Part shown: in pieces, positions 27,572 to 37,166 of the stretch
Position numbering within the stretch: position 1 is the stretch's first letter
Layout: the number at the start of each line of letters is the position of its first letter
Notes under the pieces: model-generated
What the model was told of the DNA's origin: nothing
Database searches by the model: none
Seen by the model: the letters and a program-made list of their open reading frames with translations, nothing else
DNA from: Pseudomonadales bacterium
GTDB taxonomy: Bacteria > Pseudomonadota > Gammaproteobacteria > Pseudomonadales > JAHRWD01
Direction: 5' to 3'
Length of the DNA stretch: 64,000 nt
NCBI GenBank assembly: GCA_029210125.1
Contig: JARGPR010000011.1
Span: 1-64,000, forward strand
Made by a program: the position numbers and the translations under genes

Positions 27572-28948
27572 ATGAGGCAAAACCACGACCAAAAAATCGA
27601 TACCCCCTGGCTGATAGTAGGTCTAGGGGTGAGTGGATATTCTTGTGTGAAATATCTCAGCAAAATCGCGGCGAATTTTACGGTTGTGGATAGTCGCGAA
27701 AATCCACCTATGTTGGAGAAACTCAAAACTGAATTTCCAGAAGTGAACTACCTGACCAATATCGACCTGTTTTCTGACCGGGTAAATGTGGATCGAGTAG
27801 AGAATCTGGTGATAAGCCCAGGTATTTCGTCCGACAATCGGATTGCGAATGCGGTGATTCAAAATGGAGGCAGAATCCTGGGTGACATTGAACTGTTTTC
27901 GAAAGCGGTGAACGCTCCAATCGTCGCGATTACCGGTTCAAATGCTAAAACCACCGTAACTACATTGGTGGGAGAGATGGCCAAAGAGGCCAATATATCG
28001 GTTGGGGTGGGTGGCAATATTGGGACCCCGGTTCTTGATTTGTTGGAACAGGGCCAGCAAGAGTTATATGTGCTTGAGCTGTCGAGTTTTCAACTGGAAA
28101 CTACCGAAAAACTAAATGCTAGCGTCGCAACCATATTGAATTTAAGTGACGACCATATGGATCGTTACATTGATTTTGAAGCCTACAAAAAAGCCAAGCA
28201 AAAAGTTTTTTCAGGTTGCTCGGCTCTTGTGATTAATCGGCATCAACCTGATTTGGTTTCGGCGCCTAACCGAAACAAAAAATCGATCAGCTTTGGTTTG
28301 GATGCACCGGGCAAACGACAACTAGGGTTAGTAAATAAGCATGATGGGCGCTATATCGCCTTTGAAGATCAGCTATTGATCAATACCAAAGAACTGTTGA
28401 TTGAAGGTGAGCATAATCTTTTGAACGCAATGGCCGCTATTGCTCTTGGGATATTTGTTGAAATTCCGATGACAAAAATGATCAGCTGCCTCAAAAGATT
28501 CAGAGGCCTTGCGCATCGCTGTGAATGGGTAGCGACGATAAACGAGATACGATTTTACAATGATTCCAAAGCGACCAACGTCGGCGCCTGTATTGCTGCT
28601 CTGGAAGGGTTGGGAAAAAATCAAGCGGGGAAAATTCTACTGATTGCAGGGGGTGATGGTAAAGGAAGCGACTTTTTACCCCTTGTTGAACCCGTAAAGA
28701 ACTACGTATCGAAATTGTTCCTGTTTGGCCGTGATGCTAAAAAATTACAAACAGATTTAAAGGGCGTAACCGTTACCTTTTTGGTAGAAGATCTTGCCGA
28801 GGCGGTTGAGCAAGCGTGGCATTACGCTGAGCCAAAAGATCAAATATTGTTATCCCCCGCTTGTGCTAGTTTGGATATGTTTGAAAACTATCAGCAGCGC
28901 GGTGACCAATTCAAAGCATTGGTAAGTCAGATAGAGGAAGCTGCTTGA
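27572..28948 (+). CDS. murD: UDP-MurNAc-L-alanine:D-glutamate ligase
   Basis: MurD, 458 residues from the ATG at 27572. It adds D-Glu as the second residue of the stem peptide. The N-terminal Rossmann-like part begins WLIVGLGVSGYSCVKYL. The ATP loop reads GSNAKTT, with Ala where many relatives have Gly. NLSDDHMDRY and the HRCEWV and NDSKATN segments follow. The longer frame from 27500 overlaps mraY and is not preferred. The gene is followed at one base by ftsW. Confidence 0.95.
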   Translation: MRQNHDQKIDTPWLIVGLGVSGYSCVKYLSKIAANFTVVDSRENPPMLEKLKTEFPEVNYLTNIDLFSDRVNVDRVENLVISPGISSDNRIANAVIQNGGRILGDIELFSKAVNAPIVAITGSNAKTTVTTLVGEMAKEANISVGVGGNIGTPVLDLLEQGQQELYVLELSSFQLETTEKLNASVATILNLSDDHMDRYIDFEAYKKAKQKVFSGCSALVINRHQPDLVSAPNRNKKSISFGLDAPGKRQLGLVNKHDGRYIAFEDQLLINTKELLIEGEHNLLNAMAAIALGIFVEIPMTKMISCLKRFRGLAHRCEWVATINEIRFYNDSKATNVGACIAALEGLGKNQAGKILLIAGGDGKGSDFLPLVEPVKNYVSKLFLFGRDAKKLQTDLKGVTVTFLVEDLAEAVEQAWHYAEPKDQILLSPACASLDMFENYQQRGDQFKALVSQIEEAA

Positions 28949-28949
28949 T

Positions 28950-30197
28950 ATGAGCCCTGCACGCACCAGCATATTACCAAATTCTGGAGCTGGCCTGGAC
29001 CTATGGCTATTGGTGATGGTATGCAGTTTGTTGGCATTAGGATTGGTGATGGTAGCTTCTTCTACTATTGATATCAGCGCTGCGGCTTCACACGGGCAAC
29101 CATTTTTTTATCTTAAAAATCACCTTGTTAAAGTAGTTATGGGGGTAGTTGCTGGCGCAATTATTTTTATGATACCCACCGTGTTTTGGCAGAAAACCAG
29201 CGGCTATTGGTTAGCCTTTTGTTTTGTATTACTGGTGCTGGTGCTCATTCCCGGTATTGGAAAAAACGTAAACGGAAGTACACGTTGGATACGTCTGGGT
29301 TTTCTAAATCTGCAGGCTTCGGAGCTGGTCAAAGTTTTTATGGTGGTTTATGTCGCCGGTTACCTGGTGCGCCACGGTCATAATGTAAAAGAGTACTGGA
29401 GTGGCTTTTTAAAACCAATGGTATTGCTGGGGTTTATTGGCTGGTTGTTATTAATGGAGCCTGATTTCGGTGGTTTGGTGGTTTTATTTAGCGTCATTAT
29501 GGGCATGTTATTTTTGGCAGGGATGAAATTTTACCGCTTTATACTGCTAATACTGGGCAGCTTGAGTCTTGGTGGATTGTTAGCTGTTTTACAGCCCTAT
29601 CGCGTAGATAGACTTACCGCATACCGAAACCCATGGGCTGATGAAAATGATACTGGTTATCAATTGGTTCAGGCACTCGCTGCTTTTGGTAGAGGTGGAA
29701 TCCATCCTTGGGGCGTTGGATTGGGCAATAGTGTTCAGAAACAGGCTCACCTACCCGAAGCGCATACTGATTTCATTGTTGCGATTATTGGAGAAGAGTT
29801 AGGTTTTATTGGGGTTGCAGTGTTACTTGCACTGTTTAGTGTATTGGTATTTCGCTGCTTTCAGTTAGGTTATCAGGCGGAGAAACGCGGCTGGTTGTTC
29901 CACTCTTACTTGCTGTATGGAGTGGCGCTACTAATTGCCATTCAGTCATTGGTAAATGTTGGCGTAAATATCGGCCTTTTGCCGACCAAAGGTTTAACCC
30001 TGCCTTTTGTAAGCTACGGTGGAAGCAGCCTATTGGCTAACTGCGTATTGATGGGGTTAGCGTTACGAATTAGTTATGAATTGCGATCACCAGTGGTTGA
30101 ACGCAAGAAATCAAAGGTAAAACCCAAAAGAAAAGCCAAAGCTAAATTGAAGGGAAAATCGAAGTCAACGTTAACGTCAAAGCAGGTAACGGCGTAG
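28950..30197 (+). CDS. ftsW: lipid II polymerase FtsW (SEDS glycosyltransferase)
   Basis: FtsW, 415 residues, a ten-helix SEDS glycosyltransferase that polymerises septal peptidoglycan with FtsI. Family motifs include GKNVNGSTRWIRLGFLNLQ, EPDFGG, the AYRNPWADENDTGYQ loop with its catalytic Asp region, LPEAHTDFIVAIIGEELG and GLLPTKGLTLPFVSYGGSS. The C-terminal tail of about 30 residues is strongly lysine-rich (ERKKSKVKPKRKAKAKLKG). It is likely cytoplasmic and longer and more basic than I expect for this protein. Confidence 0.96.
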   Translation: MSPARTSILPNSGAGLDLWLLVMVCSLLALGLVMVASSTIDISAAASHGQPFFYLKNHLVKVVMGVVAGAIIFMIPTVFWQKTSGYWLAFCFVLLVLVLIPGIGKNVNGSTRWIRLGFLNLQASELVKVFMVVYVAGYLVRHGHNVKEYWSGFLKPMVLLGFIGWLLLMEPDFGGLVVLFSVIMGMLFLAGMKFYRFILLILGSLSLGGLLAVLQPYRVDRLTAYRNPWADENDTGYQLVQALAAFGRGGIHPWGVGLGNSVQKQAHLPEAHTDFIVAIIGEELGFIGVAVLLALFSVLVFRCFQLGYQAEKRGWLFHSYLLYGVALLIAIQSLVNVGVNIGLLPTKGLTLPFVSYGGSSLLANCVLMGLALRISYELRSPVVERKKSKVKPKRKAKAKLKGKSKSTLTSKQVTA

Positions 30198-30202
30198 TTT
30201 TA

Positions 30203-31300
30203 ATGAATCAACCCGAAAACAAAAAGTTCTTGTTGATGGCTGGTGGCACGGGTGGTCACTTATTCCCTGCATTAGCCTTGGCTCGTGAGCTGCAATCCGA
30301 TGGTTTTTTGGTTGAGTGGATTGGTTCCGAAGATGGTTTCGAGGGGCGGTATGTTATGGCTGAAAATATTCCTCTTCACAATATTTCAATTAAAGGATTG
30401 CGGGGCAAAGGGGTCTTAAGTTGGATGAAAGCGCCCCTGAAAATAATTCGCGCGATCATGCAGGCAAAAAAAATTATTCAAACCTCAAAACCAGATTGTG
30501 TAATCGGCATGGGTGGTTTTGCCGCGGGACCAGGTGGCATTGCCGCATGGCTGTTGGGTAAACCCTTAGTGATACATGAGCAAAATGCCGTGGCGGGTTT
30601 GACGAACCGAATATTATTCAAGTTCTCAAACCGGGTGTTGCAGGCATTTCCTGATGCCTTTGGAATAAAGCATAGCAAGTTGAGGGTTACGGGTAACCCG
30701 GTTAGAAAGGAGCTTAGTGAAATTTTGGAGTATGGGGATAGGAAATCACCCATCGCAAAAGGACAACCAATACATCTCTTGATACTCGGTGGAAGTCAGG
30801 GAGCAGCAGCCATAAACGAGGTGGTAGGTCCAGCAATAGTAGAGATGAAAGTTTCACCGAGACCAGTGATCTGGCATCAGGCGGGAAAAGGTAAAGACCA
30901 GGTTACTCGTGAGCTCTATACCGAATTGGGAGTGGAGGCCAAGGTTGAGGATTTTATCGATGACATGGCCGCAGCCTATGCATGGGCCGATTTGGTAATC
31001 TGCAGAGCGGGCGCACTTACCGTAGCGGAACTGGCTGCAGTAGGGGTGGGGGCTATTTTAATACCCTACCCGCAGGCCGTTGATGATCACCAAACTAAAA
31101 ATGCAGGTTTTTTAAAGTCTGCGGATGCTGCGCTGATTATTCAGCAAAATGATCTGAACAAAGAACAATTGGCTAGTTTTATTGATGGATTTAGTTCTAA
31201 TCCAGAGCAGCTAAAAGAGATGGCGCAAAAAGCGCGTAGTGTTGCGATACCCGATGCTGTAAATCAGGTCGCAAACTATTGTAAAGAGCTCGTGCATTAA
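30203..31300 (+). CDS. murG: undecaprenyldiphospho-muramoylpentapeptide N-acetylglucosaminyltransferase
   Basis: MurG, 365 residues, a GT-B fold enzyme on the inner face of the membrane that adds GlcNAc to lipid I, making lipid II. Motifs: AGGTGGHLFPALALA at the N terminus, IGMGGFAAGPGGIAAWLLGKPLVIHEQNAVAG, the GGSQGAAAIN loop, and the UDP-GlcNAc site ICRAGALTVAELAAVG with YPQAVDDHQTKNA. It starts 5 bp after ftsW. Confidence 0.97.
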   Translation: MNQPENKKFLLMAGGTGGHLFPALALARELQSDGFLVEWIGSEDGFEGRYVMAENIPLHNISIKGLRGKGVLSWMKAPLKIIRAIMQAKKIIQTSKPDCVIGMGGFAAGPGGIAAWLLGKPLVIHEQNAVAGLTNRILFKFSNRVLQAFPDAFGIKHSKLRVTGNPVRKELSEILEYGDRKSPIAKGQPIHLLILGGSQGAAAINEVVGPAIVEMKVSPRPVIWHQAGKGKDQVTRELYTELGVEAKVEDFIDDMAAAYAWADLVICRAGALTVAELAAVGVGAILIPYPQAVDDHQTKNAGFLKSADAALIIQQNDLNKEQLASFIDGFSSNPEQLKEMAQKARSVAIPDAVNQVANYCKELVH

Positions 31301-31336
31301 GTCACATGGGCCTGGTAATAAAACTCGAAAGAAAAA

Positions 31337-32830
31337 GTGTCGTCCAACATTAGACGCCAAAAATTATTTGATTCACTAAATAAAGAAGTTAGCAATTTTA
31401 TGCAAAACCGAATACACCCCATTCCAGAAATGAGAAGAATTCAACGTATCCATTTTATTGGCATTGGTGGTGCGGGTATGTGCGGTATTGCAGAGGTGTT
31501 ACTAAACCAGGGTTATAAGATTCGTGGTTCTGACATACAGGAAAATGCGGCAACCAAGCGTTTAAGTGAACTTGGCGCGGAAATAAAAATTGGCCATAAA
31601 AAAGAAAACGTCAAAGGGGTTGATGTGGTGGTACGATCTACTGCAATAGCCGAAACAAACCCTGAAATAGTTGCTGCAATCAAAGCGCGTACTCCTCTGG
31701 TTGCTCGCGCAGAGATGTTAGCCGAGTTGATGCGCTATCGGCACGGTATTGCAGTAGCGGGTACCCATGGAAAAACCACCACCACCAGTTTATTGGCTTC
31801 GATATTTCTGGAGGGAGAGCGCGATCCGACCTACGTAATTGGCGGACTACTTACGAGTGCTGCGACCAATGCCAAACTGGGAGAAAGCCGTTATCTGATT
31901 GCGGAGGCCGATGAAAGCGATGCCTCTTTTTTGCACCTCCAGCCGATGGTATCGATTGTTACCAATATTGATATGGATCACATGCCTACCTATCAAGGGG
32001 ATTTTGAGCAATTAAAAAGTACCTTCGTAGACTTTATTCACAATTTGCCTTTTTACGGATTAGTAGTCGCTTGTATCGATGATGAAACCGTTCGAGAACT
32101 GCTGCCCAGGTTTGGTCGCCCAATCGTTACCTATGGATTTTCTGAAGATGCAGATTACCGTGCGACTGAAGTAGTTCAGGTGGCGAATAGAATATCTGCC
32201 CTGATAGAGCGCCCGGGGAATAAGAAAGGCCTTGAAATCGATCTAAACATGCCTGGCCGTCATAACATTTTGAATGCCCTTGCCGCGATTGCAGTTTCCA
32301 CTGACGAAGGGGTTTCTGATCGAGCAATCATTGCAGGGCTAAAACAGTTTGAAGGTGTTAAACGTCGATTCCAAATTAATAATCTGGAGTATAAGAATAC
32401 ACGAATAATGCTTGTTGATGATTATGGACATCACCCGAATGAGGTAGCTGCGACCATTCAGGCGGTCAGGGATGGCTGGAAAGAAACACGATTGGTTATG
32501 ATTTTTCAACCTCATCGCTATAGCCGCACTCGAGATCTTTACGATGATTTTGTACGTGTACTGTCACAGGTTGATCTACTCATATTGTTGGATGTATATC
32601 CAGCGGGTGAAAAGCATATTCCCGGCTTCGATAGCCGCAGTTTAAGCCAAAGCATTCGTCAACGTGGTGAACTTGACCCTATTTATGTTCAGTCGCTAGA
32701 TGAGGCCGTTACGACCCTGGAAAACATTCATGCAGACGGAGATATTGTTTTGGTTCAGGGGGCTGGAAACGTAAACCAGGTTTCCAACAAAATTCTTGAG
32801 AAATACCAGGGTGGTTTGGTCGATGGTTAA
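31337..32830 (+). CDS. murC: UDP-N-acetylmuramate:L-alanine ligase
   Basis: MurC, which adds L-Ala to UDP-MurNAc, the first stem-peptide step. The core begins with [20 protein letters not shown] and includes the ATP loop [21 protein letters not shown] and [10 protein letters not shown]. The given start is GTG at 31337 (497 residues). The ATG at 31400 would give a length closer to most relatives (476 residues). Neither has a strong ribosome binding site, so the N terminus is uncertain by 21 residues. The end overlaps ddlB by eight bases. Confidence 0.95.
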   Translation: MSSNIRRQKLFDSLNKEVSNFMQNRIHPIPEMRRIQRIHFIGIGGAGMCGIAEVLLNQGYKIRGSDIQENAATKRLSELGAEIKIGHKKENVKGVDVVVRSTAIAETNPEIVAAIKARTPLVARAEMLAELMRYRHGIAVAGTHGKTTTTSLLASIFLEGERDPTYVIGGLLTSAATNAKLGESRYLIAEADESDASFLHLQPMVSIVTNIDMDHMPTYQGDFEQLKSTFVDFIHNLPFYGLVVACIDDETVRELLPRFGRPIVTYGFSEDADYRATEVVQVANRISALIERPGNKKGLEIDLNMPGRHNILNALAAIAVSTDEGVSDRAIIAGLKQFEGVKRRFQINNLEYKNTRIMLVDDYGHHPNEVAATIQAVRDGWKETRLVMIFQPHRYSRTRDLYDDFVRVLSQVDLLILLDVYPAGEKHIPGFDSRSLSQSIRQRGELDPIYVQSLDEAVTTLENIHADGDIVLVQGAGNVNQVSNKILEKYQGGLVDG

Positions 32831-33764
32831 CGTTGCACCGTCATCCATTAGGCCTCAGGAATTTGGTCGCGTTGCTGTTGTGATGGGTGGAAAGTCTGCT
32901 GAGCGAGAGATCTCCCTGAAAACGGGTAAGGCAGTGCTTGAGGCGTTGCTGAGTGAAGGAATTGATACGGTTGAGATGGAACCCGGTCCAACATTTATTG
33001 AGCAGTTAAAGCAGAGGGAAATTGATCGGGTATTTATTGCCTTACATGGCCCCGGAGGTGAGGACGGAACGATACAGGGGGCTCTAGAGCTCGCCGGTAT
33101 TCCCTATACAGGCAGTGGTGTAATGGCGTCCGCGATTGCGATGGATAAGGCCAAAAGTAAATTGATATGGCAGGCTCTAAATATTGCTACACCGAGTTTC
33201 CAGTTACTACACGAGCATGAAGAGGCTCGTCAAAACTGGCAGCTTAAAGTTCAATATCCACTGGCTGTAAAACCTGTTTCTGAAGGTTCCAGTATTGGTA
33301 TTTATAAGGTTAACAACGAACTAGAGCTAAAAAACGGCCTCGCAGGTGCACGGAGATTTGGTGAGACTGTCCTTATTGAGCAATGGGTGGAAGGCGATGA
33401 GTACACGGTTGCAATACTAAAAGACCAGGCTCTGCCAGCGATTGGTATGAGTACAACCCATGAGTTTTTTGATTTTGATGCAAAGTATCAAGATGACGAT
33501 ACAGAATACAGCTGTCCCTGTGGTCTTACAGAACAGCAGGAAAAACAGATGGCAGAATTATCCCTAGCGGCTTTTCGTACTCTCGATTGTACTGGTTGGG
33601 GCCGCGTCGATTTGATACGTGATACACAGGGCAAGTTTTGGGTAATTGAAGTAAATACAGTTCCGGGAATGACCGACCATAGTTTGGTGCCGATGGCCGC
33701 TGCCGCAGCGGGCATTCAGTATTCAAAACTGGTGTTAGAAATCTTGGCGAGTAGTTTTAACTAA
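32823..33764 (+). CDS. ddlB: D-alanine:D-alanine ligase B
   Basis: DdlB, 313 residues from the ATG at 32823, an ATP-grasp enzyme making the D-Ala-D-Ala dipeptide used by MurF. It shows [17 protein letters not shown] at the N terminus, [14 protein letters not shown], the EGSSIGIYK substrate loop and the metal-binding end [17 protein letters not shown]. The frame is open from 32796, but the extra residues are read over murC. The gene overlaps murC by eight bases and is followed by ftsQ after one base. Confidence 0.97.
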   Translation: MVNVAPSSIRPQEFGRVAVVMGGKSAEREISLKTGKAVLEALLSEGIDTVEMEPGPTFIEQLKQREIDRVFIALHGPGGEDGTIQGALELAGIPYTGSGVMASAIAMDKAKSKLIWQALNIATPSFQLLHEHEEARQNWQLKVQYPLAVKPVSEGSSIGIYKVNNELELKNGLAGARRFGETVLIEQWVEGDEYTVAILKDQALPAIGMSTTHEFFDFDAKYQDDDTEYSCPCGLTEQQEKQMAELSLAAFRTLDCTGWGRVDLIRDTQGKFWVIEVNTVPGMTDHSLVPMAAAAAGIQYSKLVLEILASSFN

Positions 33765-33765
33765 C

Positions 33766-34653
33766 ATGGAAGCGGGTGCGTTCAGCAATTATTCGCGTTC
33801 GACGAAAAGAGGTAATAAAAACCGTTCAGAGAATAGTTCAGAACGGAAAAAAAATCGAATTAGTGGGGCCAGTACAAAGATTCAGTCTGTAAGTTGGTCA
33901 TCCAAATTACGGGTGGTTTTTTGGTTGGTAGGAGGGTTATATCGACTACTGATATTAACGCTCTTTGTACTGATTGCACTGTTTGTTTATGACCACCGAG
34001 CCGTTGTAAATGATTTTTTCAACCAGCCAGTTGCTGCTATTTCGGTGGGTGGTGATACCAATAATATCGACCGATCAAAGCTTCAGTTGGTTTTGTCGAG
34101 TATGGCTAAACAACGTTTTTTTGAGTTGGACGTCGATGGTATTGCTCGGAGGATTCGACAAATGCCCTGGGTACAGGATGTTCAGGTTAGAAAGCAGTGG
34201 CCGGATCGAATAAGTGTAACGCTGACAGAACGGGTGCCTGTTGCTCGTTGGGGAACGAATGCATTGGTAGATGAATATGGTCAAGTATTTTCCGTCGATG
34301 GAAGGCTAGACAAATTTTCAAGTTTGCCGATTCTACAATCGGCGGAGCAACAGGACTCAGCACTAGTAAAAAAATTCCAGATGATTTTTGAAAAATTTAA
34401 TAGATCAAATCTTAAGATCGAACGGATGATTAGAACCAAGGCTGATAGCTGGTCAATAAAATTAGTAGATGGCCCAATGGTGATACTAGGTAAACAACAG
34501 TTTGATCTTCGGGTTGCACGTTTTTTTGTACTTTGGAAAACACTCAAGCCTGAGCAGATCAAGAGAATTTCTACGATGGATTTTCGATACAGCAATGGCG
34601 TTGCCGTTTCGAAAAGGCGTGACCAAAAATATGCGCACGGAGTATATCGATAA
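33766..34653 (+). CDS. ftsQ: cell division protein FtsQ
   Basis: FtsQ, 295 residues, a bitopic divisome scaffold. A Ser/Lys/Arg-rich cytoplasmic start of about 50 residues is followed by one membrane segment (about 54-75), a POTRA domain (ISVGGDTNNIDRSKLQLVL and onward) and the FtsQ/DivIB beta domain containing RKQWPDRISVTLTERVPVARWG. It recruits FtsB and FtsL. It follows ddlB directly and shares one base between its TAA and the ftsA ATG. Confidence 0.95.
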   Translation: MEAGAFSNYSRSTKRGNKNRSENSSERKKNRISGASTKIQSVSWSSKLRVVFWLVGGLYRLLILTLFVLIALFVYDHRAVVNDFFNQPVAAISVGGDTNNIDRSKLQLVLSSMAKQRFFELDVDGIARRIRQMPWVQDVQVRKQWPDRISVTLTERVPVARWGTNALVDEYGQVFSVDGRLDKFSSLPILQSAEQQDSALVKKFQMIFEKFNRSNLKIERMIRTKADSWSIKLVDGPMVILGKQQFDLRVARFFVLWKTLKPEQIKRISTMDFRYSNGVAVSKRRDQKYAHGVYR

Positions 34654-35888
34654 TGGCAAATAGTGCCGCCGGAAAAATGATTGTTGCTCTGGATATAGGG
34701 ACATCAAAAGTTGTGGCGTTGGTCGCAGAAGTCCAGGAGGATGGGAAGCTTGAAATTATCGGCATGGGCTCCCACCGATCACGCGGGATGAAAAAAGGTG
34801 TGGTCGTCAATATTGAATCCACCGTTGAGTCAATTAAGCGAGCAGTCGAGAGCGCAGGATTGATGGCTGATTGCGATATTCATTCTGTGTACGGTGGCAT
34901 TGCCGGTAGTCATATTAGCAGCCTGAACTCACATGGGATTGTTGCTATCAGGGATCAAGAGGTGCAACAAACAGATATTGATCGCGTGATTGATGCCGCT
35001 CAAGCGGTTGCGATTCCTGCTGACCAGCAAGTGCTGCATATTTTGCCCCAGGATTACGTCGTAAATGATCAGGAAGGGGTAAAGGAACCTTTAGGGATGT
35101 CCGGCGTGCGCCTGGAAGCTAAGGTTCACCTGATCACTTGTTCGGTAAATTCAGCACAAAATATTGAAAAATGTATTCGGCGTTGCGGTCTCGATGTTGA
35201 TGATTTGATTCTTGAACAACTGGCATCGAGTTATTCCGTGTTAACTGACGACGAGCGAGACCTAGGTGTTTGTCTTGTTGATATCGGTGGAGGTACAACT
35301 GACATAGCCATATTTTCTGATGGCGCGATTGTTCACACCGGTGTAATTCCGATAGCCGGTGATCAAGTGACCAATGACATCGCAGTGGCCCTCAGAACAC
35401 CAATGGATTCAGCAGAAGAAGTGAAGATGCGATATGGCTGTGCACTTAAGCAACTGGCGCGTGCTGAAGAAACCATTGATGTGCAATCAATTGGCGATAG
35501 GCCGTCAAGAAAATTATCACGGCAATCGTTAGCAGAGGTCGTCGAACCCCGTTACGAGGAGCTGTTTTCTTTGGTAGAGGCAGATTTAAAACGAAGCGGA
35601 TTCGAGCACAAAATCCCGGCGGGAATCGTGCTGACCGGTGGCTCATCAAAAATGGAAGGCGTAGTGGAGCTGGCAGAGGAGGTATTTCATATGCCTGTCA
35701 GGCTAGGTGCGCCCCACGGCATTTCCGGAATGACAGATATCGTCTCCAATCCGATCTATTCGACCGGAGTCGGGTTGTTAATGTATGGGAAGCAGGCCCA
35801 GGAAGAGGGCCAAAAACGCAACGATCATTTACATAGAATTGAAAATGTTTTTTCAAGAATACGAAATTGGTTTAAACAAAATTTATAA
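34653..35888 (+). CDS. ftsA: cell division protein FtsA
   Basis: FtsA, 411 residues, an actin-like ATPase that tethers FtsZ to the membrane. Actin-fold motifs: ALDIGTSKVVALVAEV (phosphate 1), VDIGGGTTDIAIF (phosphate 2) and VLTGGSSKMEGVVELAEEVF (adenosine). The last 12 residues (FSRIRNWFKQNL) form the expected amphipathic membrane-targeting helix. It overlaps ftsQ by one base and precedes ftsZ by about 38 bases. Confidence 0.98.
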   Translation: MANSAAGKMIVALDIGTSKVVALVAEVQEDGKLEIIGMGSHRSRGMKKGVVVNIESTVESIKRAVESAGLMADCDIHSVYGGIAGSHISSLNSHGIVAIRDQEVQQTDIDRVIDAAQAVAIPADQQVLHILPQDYVVNDQEGVKEPLGMSGVRLEAKVHLITCSVNSAQNIEKCIRRCGLDVDDLILEQLASSYSVLTDDERDLGVCLVDIGGGTTDIAIFSDGAIVHTGVIPIAGDQVTNDIAVALRTPMDSAEEVKMRYGCALKQLARAEETIDVQSIGDRPSRKLSRQSLAEVVEPRYEELFSLVEADLKRSGFEHKIPAGIVLTGGSSKMEGVVELAEEVFHMPVRLGAPHGISGMTDIVSNPIYSTGVGLLMYGKQAQEEGQKRNDHLHRIENVFSRIRNWFKQNL

Positions 35889-35926
35889 CAAAGTTTGGCT
35901 GTTCAGGTTCACATAAGGGGGTGACC

Positions 35927-37117
35927 ATGTTTGAAATAGTAGATAACGTACCGCAAAGCGCTGTAATAAAAGTGTTTGGTGTCGGCGGGGGTGGCGGAAA
36001 TGCCGTCGAACATATGGCGGGCAACAGCAATATCGACGGTGTGGATTTTATCTGTGCCAATACGGACTCTCAGGCATTAAATAGCCTGACTGCAAAAACG
36101 CTACTGCAGCTCGGCACCGGCGTAACGAAGGGACTGGGCGCAGGTGCGCATCCTGAGGTTGGCCGTCAGGCAGCGATGGAGGATAAAGATCGCATTTCCG
36201 AGGTACTTAAGGGCGCCGATATGGTGTTTATTACCGCGGGGATGGGGGGCGGAACGGGAACCGGGGCAGCACCGGTGGTGGCGCAGATTGCCAAGGATAT
36301 GGGTATCCTGACGGTTGCGGTGGTCACCAAGCCATTTCCGTTTGAGGGAAAAAAACGAGCCCGCATTGCGGATTCAGGCCTGGAGGAGTTAAGCCAACAT
36401 GTGGACTCGTTAATTACGATTCCAAATGAAAAGCTGCTCGCGGTACTAGGTGAACAAACTTCATTGGTAGAAGCTTTTGCGGCAGCGAACGATGTACTCG
36501 AGGGTGCGGTTAAAGGTATTGCTGAACTGATCGTCAACCCTGGCATGATGAATGTCGATTTTGCCGATATTCGTACGGTCATGTCTGAAATGGGTATGGC
36601 GATGATGAGTACTGGTGAGGCTAGCGGTGAAAACAGAGCGTACGAAGCGGTTCAAGCAGCACTGCACAGTAAGTTATTGGAAAATATCAACCTTCAAGGT
36701 GCCAAGGGCATTCTGGTTAATATTACTGCCGGCCCTAACTTATCCCTGGGTGAGTTCTCTACAGTTGGTGATACCATCGAAGACTTTGCGTCGGACAACG
36801 CCACAGTAGTTACGGGCACAGTTATCGATGAAGGCCTTGGCGACACCTTGCGGGTAACCATCGTGGCAACAGGTATAGGTGATACGAAATTGACCCTTGT
36901 GCCACCTGTAGGAGTAGAACAGCCCTCAAATTTGGGTGCATCCGCTCAAGAACCAACCCATGAATATGTCGAGCTGGAGCAACCTGTTTACGAGGCAGAG
37001 AGCCATGCCGCGACAGCAAAATCCAGAAAAAGGGAGGTTGAGGCGGTACTGGAAGATGGTGAATTGAATATGGATTATCTGGATATTCCTGCCTTTTTAC
37101 GTCGTCAGGCTGACTAA
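35927..37117 (+). CDS. ftsZ: cell division protein FtsZ
   Basis: FtsZ, 396 residues, the tubulin-like GTPase that forms the division ring. The tubulin signature GGGTGTG is at residues 107-113, with VFGVGGGGGNAVEHM before it. The linker of about 60 residues leads to the conserved terminal peptide DYLDIPAFLRRQAD that binds FtsA and ZipA. The ATG at 35927 is preferred over the GTG at 35921 because AGGGGG lies at proper distance and MFEIVDN matches the family start. A strong terminator follows, and lpxC, often next in gammaproteobacteria, is absent here. Confidence 0.99.
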   Translation: MFEIVDNVPQSAVIKVFGVGGGGGNAVEHMAGNSNIDGVDFICANTDSQALNSLTAKTLLQLGTGVTKGLGAGAHPEVGRQAAMEDKDRISEVLKGADMVFITAGMGGGTGTGAAPVVAQIAKDMGILTVAVVTKPFPFEGKKRARIADSGLEELSQHVDSLITIPNEKLLAVLGEQTSLVEAFAAANDVLEGAVKGIAELIVNPGMMNVDFADIRTVMSEMGMAMMSTGEASGENRAYEAVQAALHSKLLENINLQGAKGILVNITAGPNLSLGEFSTVGDTIEDFASDNATVVTGTVIDEGLGDTLRVTIVATGIGDTKLTLVPPVGVEQPSNLGASAQEPTHEYVELEQPVYEAESHAATAKSRKREVEAVLEDGELNMDYLDIPAFLRRQAD

Positions 37118-37130
37118 ATTAATATTGTGA

Positions 37131-37166
37131 ATACAACAAAGCCCGCATTCGCGGGCTTTGTTGTAT
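37131..37166 (+). terminator. strong terminator after ftsZ
   Basis: A perfect 16-bp stem (37131-37146 with 37151-37166) has a four-base loop ATTC and a T-rich 3' arm. It closes the dcw cluster. Confidence 0.88.

Noticed and set aside
28950-30197. ftsW as RodA
   Set aside because: SEDS proteins are similar, but the position between murD and murG in the dcw cluster fixes the identity as FtsW.
36166-36582. 138-codon open frame on the minus strand
   Set aside because: Antisense of the conserved FtsZ GTPase domain, low-complexity Ser/Ala/Pro composition, no own signals.
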